NCBI RefSeq assembly: GCF_000264905.1
Contig: NW_006763146.1
Coordinates: forward strand, 1,042,535 to 1,106,534
DNA from: Stereum hirsutum FP-91666 SS1
Lineage: Eukaryota > Basidiomycota > Agaricomycetes > Russulales > Stereaceae
Reading direction: 5' to 3'
DNA length: 64,000 nt
Under the pieces are notes generated by a model. It ran no database searches. It saw only the letters and a list, made by a program, of their open reading frames with translations, and was not told the origin of the DNA. This document shows, one piece after another, positions 9,468-21,488 of the stretch (the first letter of the stretch is position 1; each line of letters opens with the position of its first letter). The position numbers were made by a program, and so were the translations under genes.

Positions 9468-12092
9468 TTAGTACACCCCAAGGTCGCCATCGTCTTCTAT
9501 AGGTCTCAAGAAACGCTCCCTGATATATGTTTGGCGACGTCTTCGCCTGAAGGATCCCGTGCCACGCCATGTTCCTCGTCGGACGCCACTTGGAGTAGTG
9601 GTGGCTGAGCACACGTATCGCAAGGAGCTGTGAATCATACTATTATATGGTTTCAGTACCAAGACGGGAAGGAAAGGTCGAGGGTATCAGATGATGCCGT
9701 TGTGTACTGAACGGCAAAGATACGCACCGAGGCACAATGAAAACGCTCTTAAACATCCAGCCGAAACAGGTGAACCGAAGAAAGATGATCAAGAGCAGTG
9801 CAGTTCCCTGTCACAACTCATCAATGCCCATACAAAGGGACGCCCAATTGAAAGACTAACCAGAGATTGATTGGCAATCGTCCCAATCGAGTGGGCGAGA
9901 CCGAGAGCGAAGTTGGCAGCGCATTGTAAAGCCCAGACATCCCACCGGTTCATGAAGTTGTGGCAATGTTCTTCGTAGCCTACACTCGGCAAGTTAGTCA
10001 TTTGTGGCACACAGGACAGGGAGGATGGATGTACCCACCTGTTGTCCATACACAAACACTATCGAACCTCACGGTCTTAAAACCCATCACCGAGCTCGAC
10101 CTTAACATATTTTCGATTACCGTGCCCGCCGTCTCATTTATGTTTCTTAATTGCTCTTGAGTCTGCATATGGGCATCTTCCAGCGACTGTGTCAATAGTT
10201 CTGAAGACCGCGAGACTTCCGTGAGTGTAAGAGCCGTTCGTTGTGCTTGTTCTGTACTCGCATCGAGATGTTCGGAAACCTCAGATGCAGAGGAAGAGAG
10301 TTGGTCGATCGTCTAGGGGAACATGATAGTCGGCGTCGAAGTGAGAAAACAGAGAGACTGGGAGAGCAGATGGTGGAATACCTGGGCGAGGAGATCGACA
10401 TCGCCACCCATTTGGTAGACCTTCAACGCCACCTCATCCTGTATAAGATGCTGTGAGGATTGGGTTCTCTTGGAGAAGGATTCGTACCGACCGTTCTAGA
10501 GGTAAGTCCATAAAATACGTCGTGCATTTGGGCTGACCAGACGTTCATCTGAGAAGCCATGGCTGTCTGGATACCAGAAGCTACACTCGCTAAATCCTCC
10601 GTATGCTTAGAACATAAAACATCAAGTTGAATCACGTTAATCTCTTGATCGATATTGTCAAAGAGCCACTCACAGTCTTGGTCGCCAAATCAAGCTCTGT
10701 CGCCATGCTCATTACTCCGTTGACACGATCTTCTTCCGAGCGCCTTCGGGCGATCTCAAGTACCTGCGGGAAAGGATCAGCGAACAGAGTCGTTGAACCC
10801 TTACTACGCCGCAGACCGAGACACTTGGGATCTGACCTCGTCCAAGTCTCTTTGAAATTTGGCTGAAAGTAACGAGGAAAAATCTCCTGCGGTGTCCATC
10901 GAGTTCTGCAGGCTCTCGAGCAAAGACCGAGCTTCCTACAGATACAAGCACGTAGAGTCGGAAGTAGAGCGAGAGTTTCAGTAAATAGCGAGTCAAAAGA
11001 TAGGTCAAATAAACGCACGGTCGAGAGAGACTGCCAAAGGGCGCGATTCTCTTCGTCCAGCTCTTGACGGACATTCATCCATCGAATCAGGGAAACCTTC
11101 TCCTTGGTGATGTTTCTGTATAGCTCAGAGACAGCATCTGTGAGGAAAGAAAGCGAAAAGTACGGCACGTCCGTCAGACACAGCCTCCCAGGCTAGGAAA
11201 TGCAAAAGTTGAGGGATCCCGACCTCTCTCATCACCATTCCGAAGTGCAAAGCACAACTTCGTAGCGTCGCCTCGGCCTGAAGATTAGAAGCCAACAATA
11301 GTATACGCATATATCCTGGTCAGAGACATAAACATACTGACTGAGTTGTTGCCAGTTGCTCAGATAAGGGGCAGAGAGCTGTCCGTTCCGAGATATAGCG
11401 CTATAGGCGGACATAAATATGAGATGAACACCGTTCTTTAAGTATGTAAAGTCACGCACTTGAGACATCGCTGGTAGTCTTTTGTCCGGGCGTTCGTCGA
11501 GAGGGAGTCAGTCTGGGATATTATGGCGTCGCACTCCATCGGGATCTGGTGATGAGGAAATGACTTGATCCCGCATAGAGTCATCTTGACCGCGACTACA
11601 CAACACAAAAAAAGTACACCAGCTGAGCATCGGCAGACGTGTAGTTGGATATATGCGCGGAATATCCTTACGTTTCGACCGCTGTTCGTCGCTCCATAGG
11701 ATGTCATCGCAGCGAGGCATTTCCTGGAGCAACGAGGAGCGGAGACAATCCGGTTGTTCCTCAAACGCGTCCATTGTTTCTGCAAATAGTCCTGTCAATC
11801 TGCCTGGCGGAACGTCGAATGTATGGCTGGCAGACTCACCAGCATTGGGGAACAAGGAGCGGCGGTCAGCATCGCTGAGTCCTAGGCCTGAAAAAAGTAC
11901 GCACAGTATCAGTGCTACAAAAATCCAGAGAAAGTTCTAGTCATCCTTACTGTCGAAGCCATAGTTGACCGACACCGAGTCGAGTGCGGACCCAGCGGTC
12001 GTAGAATCAGTCGGCGACCACCAGCGAGACACGGAGAACGACAAAGAAGATGGCACCATAGCAATCACGACGATACATGGGAAGAACCTCAT
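9468..12092 (-). CDS. KAR5/Tht1-like nuclear fusion (karyogamy) protein
   Basis: Fourteen exons (12092-11951, 11887-11672, 11595-11460, 11400-11342, 11277-11236, 11137-11019, 10935-10837, 10763-10674, 10605-10492, 10438-10382, 10312-10039, 9979-9861, 9807-9728, 9627-9468) keep phase and give 568 residues. The N-terminus MRFFPCIVVIAMVPSSLSF is a signal peptide. A cysteine-bearing lumenal domain follows (CLRSSLLQEMPRCDDILW, QRSKLAVKMTLCGI, IPMEC, AISRNGQLSAPYLSNW), then LYRNITKEKVSLI, long coiled coils (about residues 220-450) and one membrane segment GTALLLIIFLRFTCF. This order (signal, Cys-rich domain, coiled coil, C-terminal anchor) is that of Kar5/Tht1, which sits in the nuclear envelope and promotes fusion of nuclei after mating. 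The tail is strongly basic. The exon 11/12 junction is the least certain. Strict homology still needs a profile search. Confidence 0.75.
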
Positions 12093-13509
12093 CACGAAAT
12101 ACCAGGAAACCAGCCTAAGTACAGTTCACAGTGAGAGATGAGGCCTCCAAGTCCTGGGGGAGATGATGACGGTGAGGACAAAAGAAGGGCGCAAGCACAT
12201 TGGGATCTTTGAGACGCATTTTGAGGGCAGATCGGAGAAGGGGGCGACAGATCTCGGGATCCAAAAACGGGGAGGTTGGACGACCTCGGAAGAGAGTCGA
12301 CGGAACGCATACATCGTTCAGCGCTTTCCCGACATAATGGCGCAATTGCCGGACTCTTCTTTGGCACACTCATCGGCCGGGATTACACTTAGATTCTTTA
12401 AAAGTCTGAGTTTTCTAGCAAGGTGGTAAGGTATACAAATATCCAAAACCTTTCCGGGGTATGTGGCGCTGGTAAGTTGGGAAGCAAGAGCGATCGACAG
12501 CGCAGTGTCAGAATCGGAAAATGGTCGACGGAGTGCTTGTCGGAGTTAGAAATCCGCCTTTGCGGCAGTGGCCGAGTGGCGTGCGGCAAGTGCCTCCTTC
12601 CGTGCCACCATCCTTGAAGTTGAACTTGCTTTAGACGACCACCAAATACAAGACGGAGCTCCTTGGAATCACCGCACGCTCGCTGAACGAGCTCATGGAC
12701 ATGTTTTTGCTGTTACCTGACCCGAGACCACTATGCTCAAACTATCCTGCTTGGAAATGCCATAGTCCTCCACATCTTGTGCCTCACCTAACGTCGCAGT
12801 GATGTAACGACACTGGGCAACTTTCGAATGTCCTGTGGGCCATGCTGGTACATTCAACTCTTTGGCTATATCTGAACCACCCGTAGACTACGGTTCAGCG
12901 TCTTTCGCGTGCCGTCCCATTGCTGATCGGCTGCCCAATGGCGTCGATAATGAACACAATCATCACCTGACTCCTCCCTGCGGATCTGCCCAGAACGCCA
13001 CTGATCTTAGACCAATATACCAAATCAAAAATCCTCAGAAGAGTTCCATCAATGAAACAGCTACAGAGTAGACGGTAAAGACGAGATGCGAATGGGCGCT
13101 ACGACTCTCATGCAAATGCGGCTCCAGCATACCGTGCTGTCCTGAGCCGCCTTACAACTGACATGCACAGTCCCACAAAGTGACACCGAAACATATATGA
13201 ATGACCACAAGGCGTCTACAGGTAAGCCTCTCGATCATATCTTCCTTTATCGATAAACCCTTTAGCTCTAGTCCGTCGCAACCCACCGCCATCATCATAG
13301 CTTTCTGATCCCGCCTCCTTGTTTCACCTCTGGGTATCCCATGAAGCCACCATCTGGCATTGCGAACTCGAGGCCATACGACTGGAGCTGGCGCTCCGAT
13401 GATCGTGAGGGACCTCCCACATATATGACATGCGTTCATGCGCCTCGCGAAGCGGCTTTCTCCCGGATCCCTCTCTCTGCCTAAACTCTTCGTAACACGG
13501 TATAGAGCT
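12093..13509. other. Intergenic region, unassigned short frames
   Basis: About 1.4 kb between two divergent genes. Small open frames occur on both strands (for example 12115-12369 minus, 13152-13535 minus), but none shows a known motif, and the last one ends just upstream of the DUF6533 start, so it is probably a chance frame. The region must include both promoters. A tRNA-like A-box at 12567-12577 has no matching partner. Confidence 0.45.
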
Positions 13510-15661
13510 ATGGCAGGAGGGTCAATCGAGAACAATCTACGAGTTGCATCGCTATCGATAGCGTTGTACGAGTGAGCTGTTTTTATGTCGGATATGTTCT
13601 CTACTCTATACTCACTGGCGATTTTGTCGTTCGTTCAGTTATATTTATACTCTTCCCGCTGAGTGGAGGGCTTACCGTTCTCCTGCGAGACGGATAAGGT
13701 AGCATTTTCTTTGCGCCCTTTGTTCTTTGACACAAAATCCTGATCGCCTGCGCCAACAGCGTCGGACTAGTGCTGTTCGTTCTTATAAGGTGAGCACGCC
13801 TAGATATCCCACGACCAATCGTACTGATACGCATTGATATCGTTGTCTTCAGATATGTCAGTATAAGTACCCTTGTGGTCAGCAACGTTGGATTCTTCTC
13901 GACTAGCTTCACGGTGGAGTCGTGCAAGCGCTACTATATGGTTACACCCGTAATGAAGGGTAAGAATCGCTCAGGATTGCGACATGGTGATCTCCGCATG
14001 CTAACAGCTCCCATACAGTGTTACAGACCATGGTTTCACAAACGATCTTAGGCTTTCGGTGAGAGCATTGCATATTTTCTCAGTCAACAATAACACTAAT
14101 GACGGCTCTTTCGTCAGGACTTACAATATCTCTCGTCGGAATAAGTGGGTGGGATACGTTGTTGGGGGAGAGTTCGTGGTGGTGTCTGCGGTGTGTACAA
14201 AACATCCTCATAGGAACTTCCGGACTTTTTCCCTGATGTGAGCATCCTGATGTCTTAGTTCGAGTGGTATAGCAACTGTTATAACCGAATAGGTGAGCAG
14301 TCATCCAGCCAGCTAGGAGGTCAAGGGCTTACATGGCTGCGCTTTTCTGCCAGCGGTTTCCAATAATGTCAGTCCCAACTTTTCCTGTCACCGAAAGGCC
14401 TGCGTTCTAACATCCGGACTCTCTTCGAACTTACAGGGAAAGTCTGTAACGTCATCCCCGCGTGATATGTTGGATTGAAAAGGAAAAGACCTGACCCGGC
14501 TTTCCTTATTCTTAGCTGTACTCTGGGCACCCAGGATCCAGATAGCCAACTGGCTGTATGGTTGTTTTATCTGATGTCTATGTTATTCGACATCTCGACC
14601 ATGACAATCTCCTCTGTCTACTTGCTCAGATATCGACCACATTCACCTGCGTGAGTCATACCCTATTGATCACCATGCGTTTCTGTCACTAACAGACTCC
14701 CGATGTTAGGATGTCTCGTGTGATCAAAGTGTATGTCTTGTCCAATACGAGAGCAGTGGAACCTGCGAACGATGATTATGTTGCATAGACTGTTGTACGA
14801 TGGCTTGGTCTACTTTGTGGCCCTAACGGGTGAGCCATTCCATGTCGTGACTTCTCTTTCGTTGTCAATGACTCATAAAATGGTTCCCTCTAGCCGTCAA
14901 CATCCTCAATCTGATTCTATATCGAGCGTCCAATATCTCCATTCAAGTGAGTCTCCCTGGACAGCATCTACACATGAGTATCGGATGCTGACTGCTCGTT
15001 TACCTTTTCCTAGACAGCAGCGTGAGCATCGTGTTGAATGAGCATTACGCGTTCGAGATACTGATAACAGACGGAACGGGACTAAGTGCCTCTCTAGGCT
15101 ACGCTGTAATATGGATCTTTTCCCAACGTATCCTGATCCACCTTCAAGGTATATCGGCCCTCCCTGTTGCATGTCGTATACATTGTACCCACTGACCCAA
15201 AAATTCATCACACTATACATAGAAGTCAACTGTGGCAATGGCGATAAAACCCAAACCGTAATAAGGCAAACACAGCACCTACACACCTCCAGAGACATAA
15301 ACGATGCGATCCGTACACAAATCTTAGCCAAACAGCTAGACAACGAGTTTTCAACGGACATACGCGTCGAACATGGGCTTGAAATTCCATGCGACAGCAT
15401 TTGCACGTTTGGTACAGGGACGGGGACCGTGACGCCAAGGAGAGAGCCAAGTACTACTATGGATGTTCAGGTCCACATCGACAAGTCAGTTATCGTAGAG
15501 CAGGAGCGCCATCCTTATATCGACGTGGAGCAGCTGCCATACAGGATACATGACGCAGGTGTAGATCGTCATGAACGGAGACACGGGAATGCTCGGACAG
15601 ATTGGACGGTTCAGGCTCAGAGAAGGTTGTATACTTTACCGGAGGGCAGGGTGAGATCGTG
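13510..15661 (+). CDS. DUF6533-type multi-pass membrane protein
   Basis: Multi-exon gene of an Agaricomycete-expanded membrane family of unknown function. Exon 1 (13510-13571) joins exon 2 (13639-13698) to give SLSIALYDYIYTLPAEWRAY, the DUF6533 signature. Further exons (13760-13789, 13853-13959, 14019-14058, 14118 onward) give VGLVLFVLIRYVSISTLVV, SCKRYYMVTPVMK, MVSQTILGFRTYNISRRN, QLAVWLFYLMSMLFDIST and DGLVYFVALTAVNILNL. Splicing out 15022-15086 restores QTAAASLGYAVIWIFSQR. About seven membrane segments are expected. A hydrophilic C-terminal tail of about 140 residues runs from near 15230 to the stop at 15659-15661. The exon between 14150 and 14520 is the weakest part of the model. The gene converges on the P450 gene. 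Confidence 0.75.
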
Positions 15662-15872
15662 ATCATTGGGATAGAGTGCGGTGCAGCATAACGGGCGTAA
15701 TTTGGGAACATATGTGGCCCTACTTCTCGATAGATTATCATAGTTTTAGGAAAGGTCACTGAGATCTGTAGACCATAGTAATATCCGTACAGAGTGAGCT
15801 ACCGGTAAAACGCAGAGCGCAGTGAAGCTTCGCCCAAGACGGTCCCCGTACATACCCAGACCAAGAACTTTG

Positions 15873-18130
15873 TCACAAATAATCATCCTCCCTGACTAAT
15901 CTAACGTCCAATGGTACCTGCGGCGTCTGACCGTCTCCAGAGGGGGGACGTACGACAGGGACTTGCACAGCATTCGTCTTCCAGTATATCTCTTTGATAT
16001 GACCGGTCTCGTCAGGAGTAGATGGAAGCGAAAAGTGTACGACAGTGAGAAGAGTCGCCATCACTTGTTCTATGTAAGGAAGCCAATGAGTTTGAGGGGG
16101 AAATTGTGACTGAACGAAGGTGGGGGGGAAGAGGCATGTCACTCACTCATCTCCATTTCGGCAAATTTGAATCCGCTAGATATCGGACAGCGTGGTCCGT
16201 CAGAGTGAGTCTGGGTGGGATTACGAAAGGTGATTCAACGTACATGCATGCTCGGCCACCACCAAGGAAGGTCATCCTGAACGAAAGTGTTAGCGAATTT
16301 CCTGAACAGACAACAAAGAGAAAACACACATCGACCCATACACCCCAGGATATTTTACATCAGCTCGCGTCCCCGAAGCGTCTCCTGAGTTTAGAATTCT
16401 TTCATTGCTATTCACCATTGATGACTGCATCCCGACACGCTCTCCTGACGCAGCAAGCCATCGCTCCGGCTTCCAGACAGATGCGTCCTCTCCCCAGACC
16501 TTAGGGTTGTGATTAGCCGCCAATATGGAAACGATAACAGTTGTATTCTTGGGAACAGGGATAGCATTGATCTTGGTCCCGGACGATGAACGAATAGGAT
16601 ATTGCAAAGGTAAAGTTGTCGCCTTCCGTGCACTTGAAGAAAAACGAAGAGTAATAAACACGCAGTTAATGTGAGTTAGGCTGAAGACATACGTCCGGCT
16701 CAACACATTCGTCGGTGGGTGTACTCTCAAGGTCTCCCGGATGACTGCATCGAGAAATGGTAGACCCATGAGAACATCGTAAGGCAGTTCGGCGTCCTTC
16801 CAGTCGAGTCAACGGTATATGACAAGGAGGGAATCTAGATGTCGTACTTTATCTGGCCTAAGAGCTCAGAATTAGTGAGCCTATCGGACTCTGACGATGA
16901 GGCATTGGCGCGCACTGTGAAAGTACCTCGATTGAAGCATAAAAAAGTCAAGATGATAATGAACACTCATACTCATGATGCTCATGATGTCTCTTCCCTT
17001 CGTCCTTTTGCCGAATGCGCTATCTTTTATTGTCGCAGGATAAACCGTGATGTCATCCGCATGATCGCCCACGGAAGCCTTTTTCTGTTCAAATATCGCT
17101 CGACTAGAGCGGTCCATGACTTCCACTATACGCTTCAAGTCCTTGAGCGGCTTCACCGGAATCCAGGCCACCATCTTGTTCCTCCAGTAGAGCGAAAATT
17201 TTCGGACTATGAATGGAATGAAGGGGCGTAGAAAGACCAATCGTAATGCTGCAGGCCTGCAATGATGGGAGGCTTAGTAGAAACCTACATTGTAGAACGT
17301 AAGAGTGGACATACGTGAAGCTTCGGATTGCCTCTGCGTACTCGACAGTCTCACTCGAATCCAAGGCCCCAAAGCTATATCCCAACACCGCTTGGGCGAC
17401 GTATTCCAGCGCACCACGAGATATCAAAGGTAGTAAGTCGATCTCTTTTGGGTCTAACGCGTACCAAAGCGGAGTCAACGCCCATATCACAAAAGTGAAC
17501 ATTGAGTACTTGCCTCCGTTACTAGGTAGTTGTGAAGTAATGACGGCGCAGAGCTGACTTGCAATGGGCTGTATTGTCGGAAGCAGCTCGCGCATATTTC
17601 CCATAGAGAACACAGGATTCAGCATCTTGCGTTGTTTGCGATGTTGTTCGCCGAGCGTAGAGATCAGTCCTTCACCGAAGATGAGTCTGTTGCCTATGAT
17701 GAACATGTCAGTTTCTTCGTATACGTCTTGCTCTTTCACGACGATGTGGTGCAGAGCGCGCGGGTCGGAAACGTATAGCTGTTCATTCTGTGGATACCTC
17801 TAAGCCATGCTCGCTGATATGATGGATGGAGCACGTACCCCTAACAAAGCGTAAATTTTGACTGCACCGCCGTATTTCTCGGCAAGACTGAGATTGTACT
17901 CCAGACCGTCTTGAAAGATTTGATGGTAGTTCCCTGCGTGGATGGACAGCCATGAGAACGCATGAAGCCCTGCCTAGATTTAAACAAGTAGAAGACTCAC
18001 CCTTCAGCCAGTGGTCTTTTTCAGGGCCCGCAACGTCGCCGAACGGGGACTTGGGCTTGAACAACTTTCGGTATAGTAACATCCATAACAGGGTGGCGAG
18101 AAAGGTCGTGCCTAAGAGTGGGACAGGCAT
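15873..18130 (-). pseudogene. Cytochrome P450 with deleted helix-I segment
   Basis: Clear microsomal P450. It has an N-terminal membrane anchor (MPVPLLGTTFLATLLWMLLY), the helix-C area (GEGLISTLGEQHRKQRKMLN), the K-helix ExxR (LDAVIRETLRVHPP), the PERF-type block VWKPERW and the heme loop FLGGGRACIGFKFAEME, where the cysteine ligates iron. Early exons keep phase (18130-18001, 17933-17839, 17787-17514, 17453-17315, 17256-16973, 16914-16848). However, ELLGQI is followed within about 60 bases by LPYDVLMGLPFLDAV. The part of helix I bearing the oxygen-activating A/GGx(D/E)TT motif and the next helices (about 45-50 residues) is missing, and no splice I can find restores the frame. A mono-oxygenase without it should be inactive, so this is probably a recent pseudogene. 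A GC-AG intron appears at 17513-17454. Confidence 0.75.
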
Positions 18131-18670
18131 ATTCCACACAAGCCATGCAGACTACATCAGTCAAAATGTTCGCATCAGTTGGCGCGCTAGGCAACAACAT
18201 ATGATAAGTCGAAATCGACGGGAACAGACTCACCCACAAATTTGTGGCGCGAGTTCCTTCAAGTTCAGATCGCTGTTGAGTCCTTGTGTCGGTCAGATGA
18301 TTTAGTAGTAGCGTGTTTTCGCCTCTTTTGTGATGGTAAAAAGAGAGTATCGGAGGCGCCGTTCTCCCATTTTCACGCTATCGATGTGCTGTGAAAACGT
18401 CGCAGTAGCCGACACGAGAAGGTTCCCGGGAGCGCGCCACATGTTTGTGATTCGGGCTCCACGGTGCCCAACTTGGAGGCGCATACCGCTGCCCCGGCTC
18501 CCGGGGATCAGTGACGGAAGCAAACCGCGAGACAGAAGATGACACCTCTCCGAAGAAAACAAATACATAGGTCTAAGCAGAGCACTTAACTCCAAAGGAA
18601 CCCAGGTCTCTATAACGTGTACTGTTACACCAGCACATGCCTGCCTGGGCACCGGCAGCGAGCGACAAAA

Positions 18671-20131
18671 TCACATTAGTAGCGCTGTAAGCTTCCCTAC
18701 GAGTTGGGCCACCCCCTCCACTGCCCACTTTCCCACTCTGATATTCTCCGGAATAAAATCACTTGCGATCAGTCCCTTCCTGGCCCATCCATCGACCAAC
18801 CACATCGCCCAAAACATTAGCCACACCGTGGTCCACATCCATCCTTTCCACCCTCCCACCTTCATCCCCGACCACTGCTCGTAAGCGCCCTCCAATAAAA
18901 CTCCCACACCCATCATGATGAAGAACATCCCGACCGTACTGAACTCCGTGCCCTGTCCGAGTCCGTACAGACCCCAATCATGTATGACGGCAGAGAGGGT
19001 GAAAGCACCCATCACCGCTCCTGGTTTGCCAAAGATGGGAAGAAGAGGCCTAGAGCCGAGCGTGGTGAATATGCGACGGAAGAAATGATGCCACCTGTTT
19101 CCCCAAAAGTCTGCGAGGCTCGTGGATAACCATGGACGGTCCGAGAGGGGTGGCCATTCGGACGTAGAGTATCCGAGGAAGAGACACGCGAAAACGGCGG
19201 TGCCGAGATAGAGGGTATCCACTGCGGTGTAGGTGACGATTCCGGCCGATAGGGTGACACATAGGGCGCATGCGAAGCGAGTGAGAGGGGGAAGGGAGGG
19301 GTCAAATATGGTATCGCCGCCGGGTTGATTAGCCTGTGAGCACAAGTATTGGGCGGCATAGTATGCGATGTCGAAGATGGAGACTTTGAGAAGCATGGAG
19401 AGGAAGAGGGCAGTGACGGAGGGCGAGGTGCCTTGAGGGAATGGATTGCGCGACCATGACCATCCATAACCACGCTGATTCATGGTGAGTTCGACTGCAT
19501 CTCGGAGTAGAGAGCGAATGTTTGGTGGTGCGTCTTCGGTACCTTCCCCATGTCTCGCTTTGGACTCGGGGGACTTCAAACGCCGGTACGGCCTGGAGGC
19601 GAACGTCCATTCGATCGCTCGCAGAGGAACATACATCATCGCTATCTGAGCAAACTGTCAAAGGAGCCCTTTGGACATCATAGAGCCCGGTACACTCACC
19701 ACGAAAGCATAATTCCAGCACTGTATCCTCTCGTGGTCTCTTCCTAGTATCAGTGCTGTCCGACGTGCCAGATCATAGCACGTAGCGGCATGCCATCCAG
19801 ACCCAATGATGATAGGAAGTAAGGATAGTTTCCAGATGAATGTTCGTGGAAGCTGCACTAGGACGGCTTCGGCATAGTAGCAGGCAAACAGAGGTGCGAC
19901 TGCAGTGAGCGTCAAGGGTTGGCGAAGAGACGGGTCCGGAACGGTGGGGAGAAAGGATGAAGTTGTGTTTGTTACTGTCTCTAGGAAGCCCATGACAGCG
20001 AGGAGCAAGATACGAGGGACATCAGGTTTGACGCTGAACGGTGACCACTGCAGGGTCGGTGCGGCCGTCCGAGTCGATGCCGAATTGTCGAGGCGAACAG
20101 CATTGGACGTGTTGAAGCCCGTTCGAGTCAT
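18671..20131 (-). CDS. Wax-synthase-type membrane O-acyltransferase
   Basis: Two exons (20131-19700 and 19654-18671, 45-nt intron, phase 0; junction reads CWNYAFVFAQIAMMYVPL) give 471 residues. The C-terminal half carries the wax-synthase/MBOAT-like block SLADFWGNRWHHFFRR and the conserved histidine in SAVIHDWGLYG, with about eight hydrophobic segments. Relatives esterify fatty alcohols, sterols or secondary metabolites, including acetylation of fungal terpenoids; the acceptor here is unknown. It lies on the same strand just upstream of the P450, and such pairs occur in fungal metabolite clusters. An in-frame ATG at 20263 would add 44 residues. I prefer 20131 because the added stretch is hydrophilic and unlike the family. 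Confidence 0.8.
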
Positions 20132-21488
20132 GTATAGAGAGTTTTCGCCACCCGGAATCTGCCGAAAACGCTCAGATTCTCCTGAACGTGGAATGCGTGC
20201 ACAAGGTGACAATGGGGCCCTTGCCTCTGGCAAGTCTAATAGGATGTGATGAGTATTGCGCATAGAAGACACTCAAATATTTTCGCAATATTATGTGCAC
20301 GAAATAGTGTCGAGGGGAAGACTCTGGGTCCGCCAGTCCAGAATAGATTTTCTACTTATACGGATAGGGATATTGGTCCTTATGGGCCCATTTTGTATCC
20401 TGAATATAATTCCTTCCTTCCTTCCTTCCAGATTCTGGGTGGCGAAACTCCCTATTATTCTAACACTTTAGCGCACATCTGCTACCAAGTACAGCTGGAT
20501 TTGCGGAGGGTAATACGTGTATAAATGGCAGGTAAGGATGATGGTGATGGTCGGTGGAGAAAGAGATGGAAAGCATGAGTGTGAAGGGAGACAGAGAAAA
20601 CAAACACAACACTCTGAAATTGACAATCGACACCTTAAATACAGAGGTACTGGTGTTGCACAGGCACAAATAAAATGGCAAGGCAGGACAGAACAGTAAA
20701 GAAGACAAAAATGGCGCGCTGCAAGATGTGTATCTGCTCTGTATGTATAGATAGATACTGTGATGTCGGAAGCAAATTGTGTGTATGAGTGAGCTCATTG
20801 CGTACTCGAGGCCATGAGGGATGAATGGGTGGATGGAATCGTTGCACGGCGTGGACATATATATATTGTACTGGATGTGGGTGCGTCGACAGGTGGGATC
20901 GTATTATAGTCTTTGATTGGTTGGATGCAGAGATCTTCGTAGAGGATTTGATTCATGAGGGAGGCAAGGGAAAACGTGGAGATGGAGAACAAGAGAAGAT
21001 GAGCCGAAGTATCATGGCAGACGATCGAGAGAAAGACAAGAAACCAGACAGTGTTGGGTAAAAGGACATGAGGGTGTAGGGTGGATGATAACGATATGAC
21101 CAAGCGGCGGTCTGAGCAAGAAGGAAACCAGTAAGAGCAAAGCTGCGCACACTTCATTGTCCGCAAATGAGAACAAAACGAGACACGAGACAACCTAAAA
21201 GATAGAAACAAAGAATGCGAAAAGAAGAAAGCGAGTGAGAAAGCAAGAAGACAGGGTTCAGACCAACTTTCGTTGAACTACGGCCGAACCCGCCGTCGAC
21301 CACGCCGCCCGTTGGCCTTTATATTCGTGGAATGATCCCAGAATTTGATACCAAAGCCCAGAGTGAGAGCTCAACGCCGGACACAAAAACTGAAGCAGCT
21401 AGAGAAGAGGCAAGTTAGTCGACGCCACATCTTCAACTCAAAAACAACGCTTACCATAGACAGCGCACATGTGCTGCAAGCATCAAGA
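20132..21488. other. Spacer between acyltransferase and LARP genes
   Basis: Holds the promoter of the minus-strand acyltransferase and the probable long 3' untranslated region of the LARP gene. A (TTCC)n run at about 20410-20429 and an AT-rich ATATATAT at 20859-20866 are the only notable features. No coding signal supported. Confidence 0.5.
20410..20429. repeat. (TTCC)n microsatellite
   Basis: Five tandem TTCC units in a non-coding spacer. A simple repeat with no evident role. Confidence 0.8.

Noticed and set aside
11804..11839. Possible 36-nt intron in the KAR5-like gene
   Set aside because: It reads through in frame and is shorter than normal fungal introns, so it was kept as coding.
12560..12605. 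tRNA-Ser/Leu-like A box (GTGGCCGAGTGG)
   Set aside because: No B box, no acceptor-stem pairing and no anticodon arm follow, so it is a chance match.
13152..13535. 127-codon minus-strand frame with a CHICG motif
   Set aside because: It overlaps the start of the plus-strand DUF6533 gene and has no partner cysteines for a zinc finger.
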